Origin: an uncultured delta proteobacterium | Lineage (GTDB): Bacteria > Myxococcota_A > Polyangia > Polyangiales > Polyangiaceae | Direction: 5' to 3' | Assembly: GCA_903892415.1 (NCBI GenBank) | Contig: CAITIQ010000394.1 | Location: 25,066 to 89,065, forward strand | Length of the DNA stretch: 64,000 nt | Shown here: positions 8,266 through 18,028 of the stretch, piece after piece | Layout: each line of letters starts with the position of its first letter | Numbering within the stretch: the stretch's first letter is position 1 | The notes under the pieces: model-generated | Seen by the model: only the letters and a program-made list of their open reading frames with translations | The model's database searches: none | What the model was told of the DNA's origin: nothing | Translations under genes and position numbers: made by a program

Positions 8266-10065
8266 ATGGCGTTGGTGTCGATGAGGCTCGCGGGCGGACT
8301 CATGCTGGTTGCGGCCTGTGAAGCGCCCAGCTCGGTAGCCCCGCCCGGGTCTTCGGGGCCGAGTTCGTTGGGGTCTGGTTCTTCGACGCCCAGCGCGGCT
8401 TCGCTCGCTGCGGCCAGCAGCAGCGCCGCTCCAAGCTCGACGGCTGCACCTTCGGCGCTCGAGCTTTGCCTCGCTGACGACGGCGGTAAGCCGGCTGCGG
8501 TTTCGCTGCGTTCACGGGCGATGGCGGCGCAGTGTGTGGCGCTCGCCGGCGCCGAACCCGAGGAGCAGCAGACGTTCTTTCGCAAGGCGCAGGAAGCCTG
8601 TGCAGCTGGCGGTGCCCAGGCCTGTGAAAGCCAAGCGCGCTGCCTCACGCTCGGCTGCGGCGTCCCGGCCTCGGCGGAGGCTGGGCTCGGGCTTTTGAGT
8701 CCGCGTTGTGCGAGCGGGGAGGTGCAAGCCTGCGAGACGTTGGGCGAGCTGCAGGCCGTGTGGGCAGTGGACCCAGCGGCGCGCGCCGCAGGCGAGGGCC
8801 CACTGCAGCAGGCCTGCACGGCAGGGCGAAACGCCGCGTGCGTGAACCTCGCTCGCTTGCTCGCGGATGCCCCGCAGGCGAACGAAGCCCAGCTCAAACG
8901 GGCTGCGGAGCTCGCCAAACAGGCTTGTGATCGGCAGTCGCTCGTGGGCTGCGTTTTGCTTGGAAACCTGCACGAGGTCGGCGACGGCGTGGCCTTGGAG
9001 CCGCCGACCTCGGTGGCGCTGTACACCCGCGCTTGTGACGGCAAAGAGCCGCTTGGCTGCAAGAGCCTGGCGGTGATGTTGGCCAACGGCCTAGGCACCA
9101 AGCTCGATGTCGCACGCGCCCTGACGCTGTTCGAGTCGGCGTGCGCGGCCGGCAATCAGGAGGCCTGCACCGAGCTGGCGGTGCGGCAAATCAACGGCGC
9201 GGGGATCGCGCGCGACGCCGTCGCTGGGCAGCGCCGCTTGGAGCGACTCTGTGATGACGGCCTGCCGCTCGCGTGCGCCAATCTAGCCGGCTCGCTGATC
9301 AGTGAGCCGCCGCCCGATGTGAGCCGCGCCAACGCCCTCAGCCGCGCTGCTTGTGTCGAGGGCGAACCGCTTGGTTGCTGGATGTTCGGTCGGCTTTTGC
9401 TCGACGCGCCTGGGCTCGATGGCGCGAACTTCGATGCTGCTGCGGTACGCGGCAACGCTTGTCTCGCGTCTTCCTGCGCGCGCGGGCATGCTTCGAGCTG
9501 CGTCGATTTGGGGGCCCATCATTTCAAAGGCACTGGGGTCGCAGAGAGCCGTGAACAAGCGCTCTCGTACTATGAGCAAGGCTGTGACTTGGGCAGCACC
9601 TTCGGCTGTGTGCAAGAGGCGCTCGTGCTTCTAGCCGATGAGCCGAAGCCAGCGGAGGTCACCTGGGCGCGCGATCTGCTGACCGACGCTTGTGACAAAG
9701 GCTCGGCCGTTGGCTGCGGAAATCTCGGTGTTTTGTACGGCCTCGGACGAGGCGTCCCCAAAGACTTACCGCGCGCGGTTCGATTGTACGAGCAGGCCTG
9801 CGAGGCGAAGGAGTTCAGCTTTTGTTACGCGCTCGGATTGCTCTACCAGACCGGCGCCGAGCTGCCGAAGAACCTCAAACAAGCGGCGGTGTACTACGAG
9901 CGGGCCTGCAGCGGCGGAGACGGGAAGGCCTGCACCAACCTCGCCGTGCTCGTCGCCGCAGAGCCAAGCGCAGCCAGCCAAACGCGCGCGGCCGAGCTTT
10001 ATCGTCGGGCCTGTGAGTTGAAGGATGAACTCGCCTGCGAGAACCTCAAGCGGCGGGGAATGTGA
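8266..10065 (+). CDS. Sel1-repeat lipoprotein
   Basis: This is a 599-residue exported protein with lipobox VAAC (Cys18), an Ala/Ser/Pro-rich linker to about residue 60, then more than a dozen Sel1-like repeats containing paired cysteines (AC..G...C.NLG and GxGVxxD patterns), as in Hcp-type cysteine-rich Sel1 proteins. These fold as alpha-alpha solenoids that bind other proteins. I chose ATG 8266 because it precedes the signal peptide; ATG 8281 is also possible. The frame is open back to 8065, but that extension only translates the 42-bp DNA repeats. The last codons overlap the GTG start of the SNF2 gene. Confidence 0.85.
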   Translation: MALVSMRLAGGLMLVAACEAPSSVAPPGSSGPSSLGSGSSTPSAASLAAASSSAAPSSTAAPSALELCLADDGGKPAAVSLRSRAMAAQCVALAGAEPEEQQTFFRKAQEACAAGGAQACESQARCLTLGCGVPASAEAGLGLLSPRCASGEVQACETLGELQAVWAVDPAARAAGEGPLQQACTAGRNAACVNLARLLADAPQANEAQLKRAAELAKQACDRQSLVGCVLLGNLHEVGDGVALEPPTSVALYTRACDGKEPLGCKSLAVMLANGLGTKLDVARALTLFESACAAGNQEACTELAVRQINGAGIARDAVAGQRRLERLCDDGLPLACANLAGSLISEPPPDVSRANALSRAACVEGEPLGCWMFGRLLLDAPGLDGANFDAAAVRGNACLASSCARGHASSCVDLGAHHFKGTGVAESREQALSYYEQGCDLGSTFGCVQEALVLLADEPKPAEVTWARDLLTDACDKGSAVGCGNLGVLYGLGRGVPKDLPRAVRLYEQACEAKEFSFCYALGLLYQTGAELPKNLKQAAVYYERACSGGDGKACTNLAVLVAAEPSAASQTRAAELYRRACELKDELACENLKRRGM

Positions 10066-13000
10066 CCTCGGCTGAGTCGGGCCAGGCGACCAGCACGCTC
10101 ACGCCGCCCCACCGAACCAGCGCTGAGCTCGAGCAGTGGCTTCTGGAGCATGACCTCGCGCATCTGGGCCGGCTTCCGCTCGAGGCTGTTGCGGCCGAGC
10201 TTTCGCCTGCGCTTTGGCCACAACTGCGCGCGGCCAGCATCGGTCGCCGTCTCAGTGAGCTGATGAGCGAAGAGACGCTGAGCGCCTCGACGTTGGGCCC
10301 GCGCTTCAAACAGCTGCTCGCGCCGCTGGTATGGCGTTTCTTCGCGCAGGAGCTCGAGCAAGCGCAAGCGGCGCAAAGCGAACTTGGCGAGCGACTGAGC
10401 CCCCCGAGTGAAGCGCGCACTGCGGCGCTCCACGCCCAGCTGTTGCAACTGCGCACCGGGCAGCCGCTTCAGCCCGCGCGCCCGCAAAGCCAATTGCCGC
10501 TCACCGCCTTGCGCGTCGAACCGGCGCTGCCGGGCTTTCGCTTCGTCGAGCCCAACGCTTGGTTCGCCTTGCCGCGTTCGGCGGGGAACTTCTTGCGGCC
10601 GGAGGTCGTGCTCACGCTCGGCGTGAGTCCACGCAGCGAATGCTCGTGCCGCAGCCAGCGTTGTGTTCATCAGCTGGCGGCGTTCGACACTGCGCTCTTG
10701 TGGCTGAAACAAGCGCCGAACAAGCGCTTCCTCGAGCAAGTGAGCGAGTTGACGAAAGCCCCCTGGGAGCGGACGCTGCAAGCGCTCGGGCAGGCGATGG
10801 AGAGCGCGCGAGCACGGCCGGCGCTGGATCTGCGCTTTCGCTTGGGCGTCGTTTCGGACGAGGTGCGAATCGAAGCGTGGCTGCACAAGCAGGACAAACA
10901 TGGCAAGGAGCTCACGCCCAGCGCGGTCTCGCGCAAGCAGCTGCTGGAGCGTTACTCCGCCGAGCTATCAGCGCGCGATCGCGCGATCGTCGCGTTGCTG
11001 ACCGACGCCGGTGCGCCAGCGTCGCGCGCGTTGCTCGAGTCGCTGATCGGCCATCCGCAGCTGGTGCTCGCCTCGGCGCCGGACCAGTCCGCGCGCATCG
11101 ACCGCGCTGCGGTGGGGCTCGTAGCGGAAGAGCGCAACGGCGCGCTGCGGCTCACCGCCGGCGTCGATGGAACCGCGTTGCCGACGAGCTTGTGTCAACG
11201 CATTGCGCGGGCCAAATCAGGCGACCTTTTGTTCTTGTTCGATGGGGCGCGCCTCTCGCTCTTGGACGCGAAGCCCGCTGTCAGCTCGGCGCTCCAGGTG
11301 CTGGTGCAACAAGGGGACTTGTTCCCGGCCGAAGCGCAAACGGCGCTGCTTTCGTCGCTCTCGAGTTGGGCGCGCGAGGTGCCGGTGGCGATGCCGCGCA
11401 GCGTGCTCGGCGAGGCCGCTTTGCCCACGACAGCGCCGGTGTTGCGGCTCGCGGCGCAGGCCAATGGGGCCGTTCACGTCGAGGTCTTGGTGCGTCCGCT
11501 CGACGCCGGGCCAAGCGTGGTTCCCGGCCGCGGCGTTCGCGATTTGCACCTGCGGCGAGGGGACAAAGCGGTGCACGTGGTGCGCGATTTCGCCCAGGAA
11601 CTCGCAGCCACCAAGCAGCTGATCGCCGAGCTCCCGCTTGCGACGGCGGAGCCCCTGGAAGACTTGCCGTTTCAATACCGTTATCCGAGCGCGCAGGGCG
11701 CGCTGCAGCTGCTCGCGGTTTGCGCCGAACGCACGCCTGCGCCGGAGGTCGAGTGGGTGGGCTTGCCGGTGCGGCTGCTCGGCACGGCGCAGGCGGCGAT
11801 GTTGCGGGTGATGGTGAAGCGCCGCAGTGAGTGGTTCGGCGTGCTCGGGGGCCTTTCGGTCGAGGGCGAGCGTGTGGAGTTGGGCCGGCTGCTCGACGCC
11901 GTCCGACGCCGTGAGCGCTACGTCGAGTTGGATGGCCGCGGTTACCTCGAGTTGGATGAAGCTCTGCGCAACCATCTCGCGCTGCTCGCCGATCACGTAC
12001 GACCGGTGGGGGACCAGCTCGAGCTCGGCCCTTCGGCGAGCAGCGCTTTGCACGCGCTCGAGCGCGCCGGTGCACAACTCGATCGCGACGGCGCCTTCTG
12101 TCAGTTGGAGGCGCGCACGAGCGCAGCGATGGCGCTCATGCCAGCCGTTCCCAGCGGCCTCACCAGCGAACTGCGCAGCTATCAAGTCGAGGGTTATCGC
12201 TGGCTCGTGCGGCTCGCCGAGTCCGCCGCTGGCGCGATCTTGGCCGACGATATGGGCCTCGGAAAGACGGTGCAGGCGCTGGCGCTCTTGCTCGAACGCA
12301 GCCAACGAGGGCCAGCGCTGGTGGTGGTCCCGACCTCGGTCGCCTTCAATTGGCGAGCCGAGGCCCAACGTTTTGCGCCTGGCCTCAGGCTGCGACAATA
12401 CGGCGCCGAGCCGACGGCGAGCGGTGAGCGCCGCGAACGCGCTGAGCTGCTGTCCACGCTCGGTCCGGGCGAGGTGGTGCTGGTCAGCTATGCGCTCTTG
12501 CTCCGCGACCGCGAGGCCTTCGCGAAGGTCGCCTTTGCCACGGCGATCTTCGATGAGGCGCAGAACCTCAAGAACGCTACCAGCCAGCGTTTTCGTGCGG
12601 CCAAAGGGCTGAAGGTCGAGTTCTCGGTGGCTCTCTCCGGGACGCCGATGGAGAACCACCTGGGCGAGCTGTGGAGCCTCTTTCATTTGGTCTACCCGCA
12701 GCTGCTCGGGAGCTGGGAGAGCTTTCGACGTAGGTTCGCGGCGCCGATCGAGAAACAGCTCGATCCCGAGGCCGCACCGGCGTTGGGCCGGGTGATCGCG
12801 CCCTTCCTGCTGCGGCGCACCAAGCTCGAGGTCGAAGCGGAGCTACCGGCGCGCACCGAGATCAGCGTGCCGGTGACGCTCTCGACGAACGAGTGGCAGC
12901 TGTACGAGGACGCCCGTTTGGCAGCGCTCTCCGACCTGGAGACGCGCAAGTCGAAGTTGCGCGAACAAGAGCGCCGGGTGGAAGTGTTGGCCGCGCTGAC

Positions 13001-13592
13001 CCGTTTGCGGCTGTTGGCCTCGCACCCGCGCCTCTACGACGAGCGCTCGCTCGTGGTCTCGTCCAAGCTCGAGCGGCTGCTGCGGCTGTGCGCCGAGCTG
13101 CGCGCGCAAGGCCAGCGTGCCTTGATATTTAGTCAGTTTACTTCGCACTTGGCGCTGGTGCGCGAGGCGCTCGAGCAGAGCGGCCTCGAGTACCTCTATC
13201 TCGACGGCTCCACGCCAGCGAAGGCTCGCGGTGAGCTCGTGCGCGACTTTCAAGAAGGGTCAGCGCCGCTCTTTCTGATCTCCCTCAAAGCCGGCGGCGT
13301 GGGCCTCAATTTGACCGCGGCTTCCAACGTGATCCTGCTCGACCCTTGGTGGAACCCAGCGGTCGAGGACCAAGCCGCCGATCGCGCGCATCGGCCGGGG
13401 CAAACCAAGCCGGTCACCATCTATCGGCTGATCTCGCTCGGCACGATCGAAGAGCAGATGCTCACCCTGCATGCGCAAAAGCGAGCGCTGGTTAGCAAGG
13501 TGCTGTTGGGCGAGCGAGCGCCCGCAGGGCTCGGGGCCGAGGAGTTGGTGGAGCTCTTGCGTGGCCCGGGGGCGGCCTCAGCGAAGCCCTAA
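10062..13592 (+). CDS. SNF2-family helicase with SWIM zinc finger
   Basis: This 1176-residue protein is a Swi2/Snf2 ATPase. A SWIM-type zinc finger, C-x-C-x4-C-x-H, lies at residues 194-203. The ATPase core has Walker A DDMGLGKT near residue 730, the DEAQ box near 831, SGTPMEN, and the C-terminal motifs FSQFT, LISLKAGGVGLNLT and DRAHRPGQT near 1108. Bacterial members of this layout (RapA/HepA-like with SWIM) remodel protein-DNA or RNA polymerase complexes. The GTG start overlaps the preceding stop (GTGA). Pairing with a secreted Sel1 protein is unusual and its meaning is unclear. Confidence 0.92.
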   Translation: MTSAESGQATSTLTPPHRTSAELEQWLLEHDLAHLGRLPLEAVAAELSPALWPQLRAASIGRRLSELMSEETLSASTLGPRFKQLLAPLVWRFFAQELEQAQAAQSELGERLSPPSEARTAALHAQLLQLRTGQPLQPARPQSQLPLTALRVEPALPGFRFVEPNAWFALPRSAGNFLRPEVVLTLGVSPRSECSCRSQRCVHQLAAFDTALLWLKQAPNKRFLEQVSELTKAPWERTLQALGQAMESARARPALDLRFRLGVVSDEVRIEAWLHKQDKHGKELTPSAVSRKQLLERYSAELSARDRAIVALLTDAGAPASRALLESLIGHPQLVLASAPDQSARIDRAAVGLVAEERNGALRLTAGVDGTALPTSLCQRIARAKSGDLLFLFDGARLSLLDAKPAVSSALQVLVQQGDLFPAEAQTALLSSLSSWAREVPVAMPRSVLGEAALPTTAPVLRLAAQANGAVHVEVLVRPLDAGPSVVPGRGVRDLHLRRGDKAVHVVRDFAQELAATKQLIAELPLATAEPLEDLPFQYRYPSAQGALQLLAVCAERTPAPEVEWVGLPVRLLGTAQAAMLRVMVKRRSEWFGVLGGLSVEGERVELGRLLDAVRRRERYVELDGRGYLELDEALRNHLALLADHVRPVGDQLELGPSASSALHALERAGAQLDRDGAFCQLEARTSAAMALMPAVPSGLTSELRSYQVEGYRWLVRLAESAAGAILADDMGLGKTVQALALLLERSQRGPALVVVPTSVAFNWRAEAQRFAPGLRLRQYGAEPTASGERRERAELLSTLGPGEVVLVSYALLLRDREAFAKVAFATAIFDEAQNLKNATSQRFRAAKGLKVEFSVALSGTPMENHLGELWSLFHLVYPQLLGSWESFRRRFAAPIEKQLDPEAAPALGRVIAPFLLRRTKLEVEAELPARTEISVPVTLSTNEWQLYEDARLAALSDLETRKSKLREQERRVEVLAALTRLRLLASHPRLYDERSLVVSSKLERLLRLCAELRAQGQRALIFSQFTSHLALVREALEQSGLEYLYLDGSTPAKARGELVRDFQEGSAPLFLISLKAGGVGLNLTAASNVILLDPWWNPAVEDQAADRAHRPGQTKPVTIYRLISLGTIEEQMLTLHAQKRALVSKVLLGERAPAGLGAEELVELLRGPGAASAKP

Positions 13593-13623
13593 ACAGCCTG
13601 CGGTGCGGGCCGGGCCCACCACT

Positions 13624-14808
13624 TCAGTCCATCTCCTGGACCTTCTTGCACGCAAGCTTGACCTCGGCGTCGCAGGCGCGTTTGTAGGCCTTCTTTGCCA
13701 AAGCTGGGTCGCTCGTCTCGGTCATCAGCCCAAGGTTGAAGCAACCATCCGGATCATTGGAGATGGCGCAGGCCTTCTCAGCGAAGGGAATCGCCTCCGC
13801 GTAGCGGTCGGCGAAGAAGAGCATGCCGGAGAGCGCCGAACAGCCGCGCGAATCCCCGAGGTCGCAGGAGCGAAGCAGGTGACGCAGCCCTTGTGGAATG
13901 CTGACGTCCATGTCCTTACCGAGGATCTCGCTGATGCCCAACATGCGGCAGGCTTTGCCCTCGTTTTTGTCGCAGCGCGCTACGCAGTCGCGTGGGTCCT
14001 CACAAGCGTCGTCATCGTACAAGACCCCAAACGTCGCATCGACCTCCAGCTTGCCGAGCCCAGCGCCAATCTTGGCCAGCTCGAGCCCCAATACCGCCTG
14101 GCAATCTTGTGGCGGCCGGATCGAGCCGTCGGCCGCTGAGTTGCAGCCGCTGAGGGTGCCGCCCGCTTGCGGCGCCGCGTTGGAGATCCCGGCCTCAAAG
14201 ATCTGCTCGACCGTCCGCGGCGTGTTGGCCTCACTCGTCGCGAGGGCGAACGCCCCGCGCGTAGCGCCGACGACGACGTGGGTTGCGCCCGCGCACTCAC
14301 CCTGAAGTTCCGTCTGCGTGAAGGAGGACGAGGGACTCAGCTGCTCACCAACGATGGCCAGGCCGAGATCGAGTTTGTGCTTGCTCGCGGCCTTGCTTTG
14401 GAAGCCGTTCACCAGCTCCTCTGCGCCGAGCGGGAGCGCCGCGCGGATCTGCTCCGCCGTCTCGAGGTAGAGCACCGACTGCTTGGGGCGCGCGCCACGA
14501 AATGTGTAGTTGCCTGACGCTTTGCAGCGTTTGAGCAGCGTTAGCTTGTTGCAAGAAAAAGAGACCACCGTAAGGTCTTTGGCGTCCAAGGCGAGCTCGA
14601 GCTCGGTGCGCTGCAGATTGGGCAAGCCGACGACGTAAACGCTCGAGGTCTCCGCGTTGCTATCGCAGGCCGCGGCGACCACGGTGGGGATGGTCGTGAC
14701 CGTGACCGGCGCGGGCTCGAGTGCGCTACCACCGCAGCTGACCGCTGCGAGCAGCAGCGCGGATGCTGGCAGGAGGAGGCCGGGTAGCGCTTGCTTGGCG
14801 AAAGACAT
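13624..14808 (-). CDS. Lipoprotein with C-terminal Sel1-like repeats
   Basis: The 394-residue product has a signal peptide ending in lipobox AVSC (Cys25). Residues about 40-260 are an unassigned domain in which YVVGLPNLQRTELEL and THVVVGATRGAFAL suggest a mixed alpha/beta fold. From about 275 to the end there are Cys-paired Sel1-like repeats (CRMLGISEIL, GCSALSGMLFF, GCFNLGLM). It converges with the SNF2 gene and is divergent from the PAP2 gene. Function unknown; the repeats suggest protein binding in the periplasm or outer membrane. Confidence 0.78.
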   Translation of the reverse strand: MSFAKQALPGLLLPASALLLAAVSCGGSALEPAPVTVTTIPTVVAAACDSNAETSSVYVVGLPNLQRTELELALDAKDLTVVSFSCNKLTLLKRCKASGNYTFRGARPKQSVLYLETAEQIRAALPLGAEELVNGFQSKAASKHKLDLGLAIVGEQLSPSSSFTQTELQGECAGATHVVVGATRGAFALATSEANTPRTVEQIFEAGISNAAPQAGGTLSGCNSAADGSIRPPQDCQAVLGLELAKIGAGLGKLEVDATFGVLYDDDACEDPRDCVARCDKNEGKACRMLGISEILGKDMDVSIPQGLRHLLRSCDLGDSRGCSALSGMLFFADRYAEAIPFAEKACAISNDPDGCFNLGLMTETSDPALAKKAYKRACDAEVKLACKKVQEMD

Positions 14809-14842
14809 CCGGCCAGGATGTCAGGTCTTCGGTGAGAAGAAA

Positions 14843-15814
14843 ATGAAGTCACGGCAACGGTCGTTGCATGCCCGCCGGTGGGTTCAAGCGGAGAGCCTTG
14901 CGCTTGCGACCGCGGCGCTTGCGTGGGCCTCGCAAGCTCGGGCTGATGAGCTCGCGCCGACGACTTCGACTTCTTCCAACGCTTTCACCTTCGAGCCAGC
15001 CGATGGCTTGGACCTCTCGACAAGCGCGAGCTTTGCGCTCGCGAGCCTCGTCTTCCAGGCGCTACCCCCGACTTCAAGCCCGCTGCTCGGGCCCGGCTAC
15101 GACCGCGAAACAGGCTCTGTGCGTGGTGACGCCAGCTCGATTCGTTTGCCGCGGCTCGCCGAAACGACCGTCCCTTCCTGGGCGGCCGGCGTTGCAGCGC
15201 TGCTCACGGTTCAGCTGCCGATCGGAGTCGGCTTGTACGACGGCGTGCACGACGGCGATTGGCGTGAGGCCTTCGAGATCATCGCTGGGGCCGGGCAGAG
15301 CGTTAGCTTCAGCCTGTTTACCTCGGAGTCGCTCAAGCGCGCCTTTGGTCGCTTGCGGCCGGACTTTCTCGGGCGCGTGGCGGTGTACGAGCGCACCTGC
15401 TCTGCGGACCCGGATGGAGAGGCCTGCAAAGAGGCCGAGACCACGGCCTTTCTCGATGGGCAAATCAGCTTCCCCTCGGGTCATACAGCGATCGCCTTTT
15501 CGGCGGCGGGCTACTCAGCCTTGGTGCTCGGTGGCCGATTCATTTGGGGCGCGCAGGGTAGCGAGGTAACGGCGCCGATCGCCGGCTTGACGAACCTAGC
15601 GATGTTGGGCGCGGCAACCTGGATCGGCGTCAGCAGGCTCGAAGACCATCACCATCACGCGACCGACGTGCTCGGCGGCATGGGCATCGGACTATTCTGG
15701 TCCAACATTGCGTATTGGACGCGCTTCGAGCTGGGCGGTCGCGTTCGCAAGGAGAGCCCTGTGCAACTCGGACCCGGCCCAGGTGCGGGTCTCTCGTTGT
15801 CGGGGCTCTTGTAG
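14843..15814 (+). CDS. PAP2-family membrane phosphatase
   Basis: This 323-residue protein has all three phosphatidic-acid-phosphatase type 2 motifs: KRAFGRLRP, SFPSGHTA, and SRLEDHHHHATD. It should remove phosphate from lipid phosphates such as phosphatidate, or undecaprenyl or lipid A phosphates. ATG 14843 was chosen because a hydrophobic signal-like segment (LALATAALAWAS, ending near ARADE) follows it; the frame is open further upstream, but that part is antisense to the neighbouring lipoprotein gene. The extra histidines in motif 3 are seen directly. The substrate cannot be read from the sequence. Confidence 0.9.
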   Translation: MKSRQRSLHARRWVQAESLALATAALAWASQARADELAPTTSTSSNAFTFEPADGLDLSTSASFALASLVFQALPPTSSPLLGPGYDRETGSVRGDASSIRLPRLAETTVPSWAAGVAALLTVQLPIGVGLYDGVHDGDWREAFEIIAGAGQSVSFSLFTSESLKRAFGRLRPDFLGRVAVYERTCSADPDGEACKEAETTAFLDGQISFPSGHTAIAFSAAGYSALVLGGRFIWGAQGSEVTAPIAGLTNLAMLGAATWIGVSRLEDHHHHATDVLGGMGIGLFWSNIAYWTRFELGGRVRKESPVQLGPGPGAGLSLSGLL

Positions 15815-15839
15815 CGCCGCGTGGCAAACCCCACCAAAG

Positions 15840-16514
15840 TCAGTTCACCCCCGCAAAAATGGTCTGGCAACAGCCAAAGCTGAGGTTGGAGCAAGGCGAG
15901 CTGTTGCTGGTGCAGGTTCCTTGGAGCACGTCGTCGCGGAAGCAGTTGCACTGCCAATCACCCATCACGATGCTGCAGTCCGCTGCGACTTGGCCGGCGC
16001 AAACGCCTGTGCAGGTGCACTCGAGCGCAGCGCTGCCGCAGCTCTCAGGCTGGCAGCCGCCCAAACAGGCTGTGTAGCCTGCGAGCTCTGCCTCGCACTC
16101 GTTGTCAGGCGCCTGACAGTCGGGGCCAATGAACGGCGCCCAACACAAGAGCAGCTGGTCATAGGCGTCGAGGCACGAGGTTGGGATGCCCGGATCTTGG
16201 CAAAACTCGAAGCAGCCACCGTTGGGGAAACAGTCGGGGTTGGTGTCGCAATACGCTTCACAGCCTTTGGATGGCGCTTGTCCGCCCGGCCCCGGATCCC
16301 CGCCAACTCCGCCGCCAAACCCACCAAATCCGCCGGCTCCGGGACCAGCGCCTTGCCCAGGACCAGCACCTTGACCGGGACCCGCTCCTTGTCCTGCGGC
16401 TCCCTGCGCCTGTCCGTCATCCTCGACAAAGACCACCTTGCCGCCACATCCGAGCGCTAGCGGCAGCACCAACCACAATCGGTTCAACCGCGCCTGACGA
16501 CTCGAGATTTTCAT
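15840..16514 (-). CDS. Cys-rich Gly-repeat lipoprotein
   Basis: The 224-residue product carries a lipobox LALGC (Cys23), then a low-complexity linker made of GQGAGP repeats and GGFGG (residues about 40-75), then a domain with about 25 cysteines in pairs (CEAYCDTNPDC, CTCTGVC, CNCFRDD). It belongs to the large set of myxobacterial secreted lipoproteins with a Gly-rich stalk and disulfide-rich head. Function unknown. It converges with the PAP2 gene and is divergent from the kinase operon. Confidence 0.78.
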   Translation of the reverse strand: MKISSRQARLNRLWLVLPLALGCGGKVVFVEDDGQAQGAAGQGAGPGQGAGPGQGAGPGAGGFGGFGGGVGGDPGPGGQAPSKGCEAYCDTNPDCFPNGGCFEFCQDPGIPTSCLDAYDQLLLCWAPFIGPDCQAPDNECEAELAGYTACLGGCQPESCGSAALECTCTGVCAGQVAADCSIVMGDWQCNCFRDDVLQGTCTSNSSPCSNLSFGCCQTIFAGVN

Positions 16515-16636
16515 GCGGGCAATCTGCCAAACCGGTCAGGGAAATCAACGCTCGAATGACGTGCGCTACCTGAGCCCACTGCACTGCCGCAAACTCACCA
16601 GCCCTCGGGAGCCATGCTAGCCTCAAGCCACTTTCG

Positions 16637-18025
16637 ATGGGGACTAGCACGAGCTTTGCTGAAGGGACGATTGTCGCCGAGCGTTATCGCTTGCTCGCTC
16701 GTCTCGGCAATGGAGCCATGGGGGAAGTTTGGAAGGCCGAACATCTGTCCCTTCGTTCGCTGTTTGCGCTCAAGCTGATTGACCCAGCGCTGCTCGACGA
16801 TGGCTCGGCGCGGGATGAGCTCTTTGCTCGCTTCGCGCGTGAGGCGCAGGCCTCGGCTCAGCTGCAAAGCCCCCACGTGGTGCAAGTTACCGATCACGGT
16901 CTCGACCGCGGGATTCCCTACATTGCGATGGAGTTGCTGCAAGGCGAGACGCTCGGTGCGCGGCTCGATCGCGTGGGTTCCATCTCGGTGCAAGAGACCG
17001 TGAAGTTCATGAGTCACGTGGCCCGAGCGATGACGCGCGCACACGATGCCGGGATCATCCATCGCGACCTCAAACCCGAGAACATCTTCATCGTGCGTAA
17101 CGAGGACGATGAGATCGCCAAGGTGCTCGACTTTGGGATCGCCAAGTTGACGCGCTCGTCGCTCGATATCGGCTTGAAAGCAACGAGCACAGGGCAGCTC
17201 TTGGGAACGCCTTGCTACATGAGCCCGGAGCAGGCGACGGGCGCGCAGCTCGATCACCGCTCGGACCTTTGGTCGATGGCCGTGATCACCTTCGAGTGCT
17301 TGACCGGCTCGCTGCCGTTCCTTTCAACGAACCTGGGCGACATGATCCTTTCGATCTGTTCTCGCCCGTTGCCGGTCCCGAGTCAGGTTGCCCCGGGACT
17401 GCCGCCCGCTTTCGATGCTTGGTGGGCTCGAGCCGCCTCGCGTGAAGTGAACGCTCGCTTTCCCTCGGCTCGGGCCATGATCGAGGCGCTGCGTGATGCC
17501 TTGTCAGGGCTGGACGGTCCTCGTCCTGAGATCGCGGCTGGGCCGGTCGCGGCGATTGAGGTGAGTCCGCCATCGCTTGTGGATCGCGGAACCATTTCTC
17601 CCGTAACGACGAATCGCACGCGGGCTGCACGCGAACGCAAACGACGAACGCAGTTTCTCTATTGGGGTATCGGCGCGGGCGCCGTGGGGGTGCTTGTCGG
17701 CGCTGCCTTGGCCTTTCCGAGCCTTTGGTCGAGCGGCGACAAGACGCCCCAGCCCGCTGCCAGCGAGCTCGCCAAAGAGACGTCGCAGCAGGCCGCGCAG
17801 CCCGCTGGTCCCTCGGTGACAACGCCAACCGTTACGCTTGCGACTGCGCCTAGCGTGACACTTTCCGCCGCTCCAGAGGTCACCGCCTCCGCCAGCTCCA
17901 ACGCGAGCGTTCAGCAGCCAGCTCGGCCTGTGGCAGCACCCGTCGTCGTCTCTTCCAAGCCAACCGTCAAACCCCCATCCACGGGCAAACCAGTTGGTCC
18001 CACCGACCCTCGCCTAGGTCTTTGA
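16637..18025 (+). CDS. Eukaryotic-like Ser/Thr protein kinase, membrane-anchored
   Basis: This is a 462-residue PknB-type kinase. The glycine loop LGNGAMGEV is at residues 23-31, the ATP-binding lysine is Lys46 (FALKLI), the catalytic loop is HRDLKPEN, the metal motif DFGIAK, and the activation segment ends GTPCYMSPEQ. After the kinase domain there is a basic stretch and one membrane span at about 337-360, then an Ala/Pro/Val/Thr-rich extracytoplasmic tail. It heads a three-gene operon: the next ATG lies three bases after its stop. The next gene product, with TPR and PEGA-like parts, is a likely partner. Confidence 0.95.
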   Translation: MGTSTSFAEGTIVAERYRLLARLGNGAMGEVWKAEHLSLRSLFALKLIDPALLDDGSARDELFARFAREAQASAQLQSPHVVQVTDHGLDRGIPYIAMELLQGETLGARLDRVGSISVQETVKFMSHVARAMTRAHDAGIIHRDLKPENIFIVRNEDDEIAKVLDFGIAKLTRSSLDIGLKATSTGQLLGTPCYMSPEQATGAQLDHRSDLWSMAVITFECLTGSLPFLSTNLGDMILSICSRPLPVPSQVAPGLPPAFDAWWARAASREVNARFPSARAMIEALRDALSGLDGPRPEIAAGPVAAIEVSPPSLVDRGTISPVTTNRTRAARERKRRTQFLYWGIGAGAVGVLVGAALAFPSLWSSGDKTPQPAASELAKETSQQAAQPAGPSVTTPTVTLATAPSVTLSAAPEVTASASSNASVQQPARPVAAPVVVSSKPTVKPPSTGKPVGPTDPRLGL

Positions 18026-18028
18026 TCG

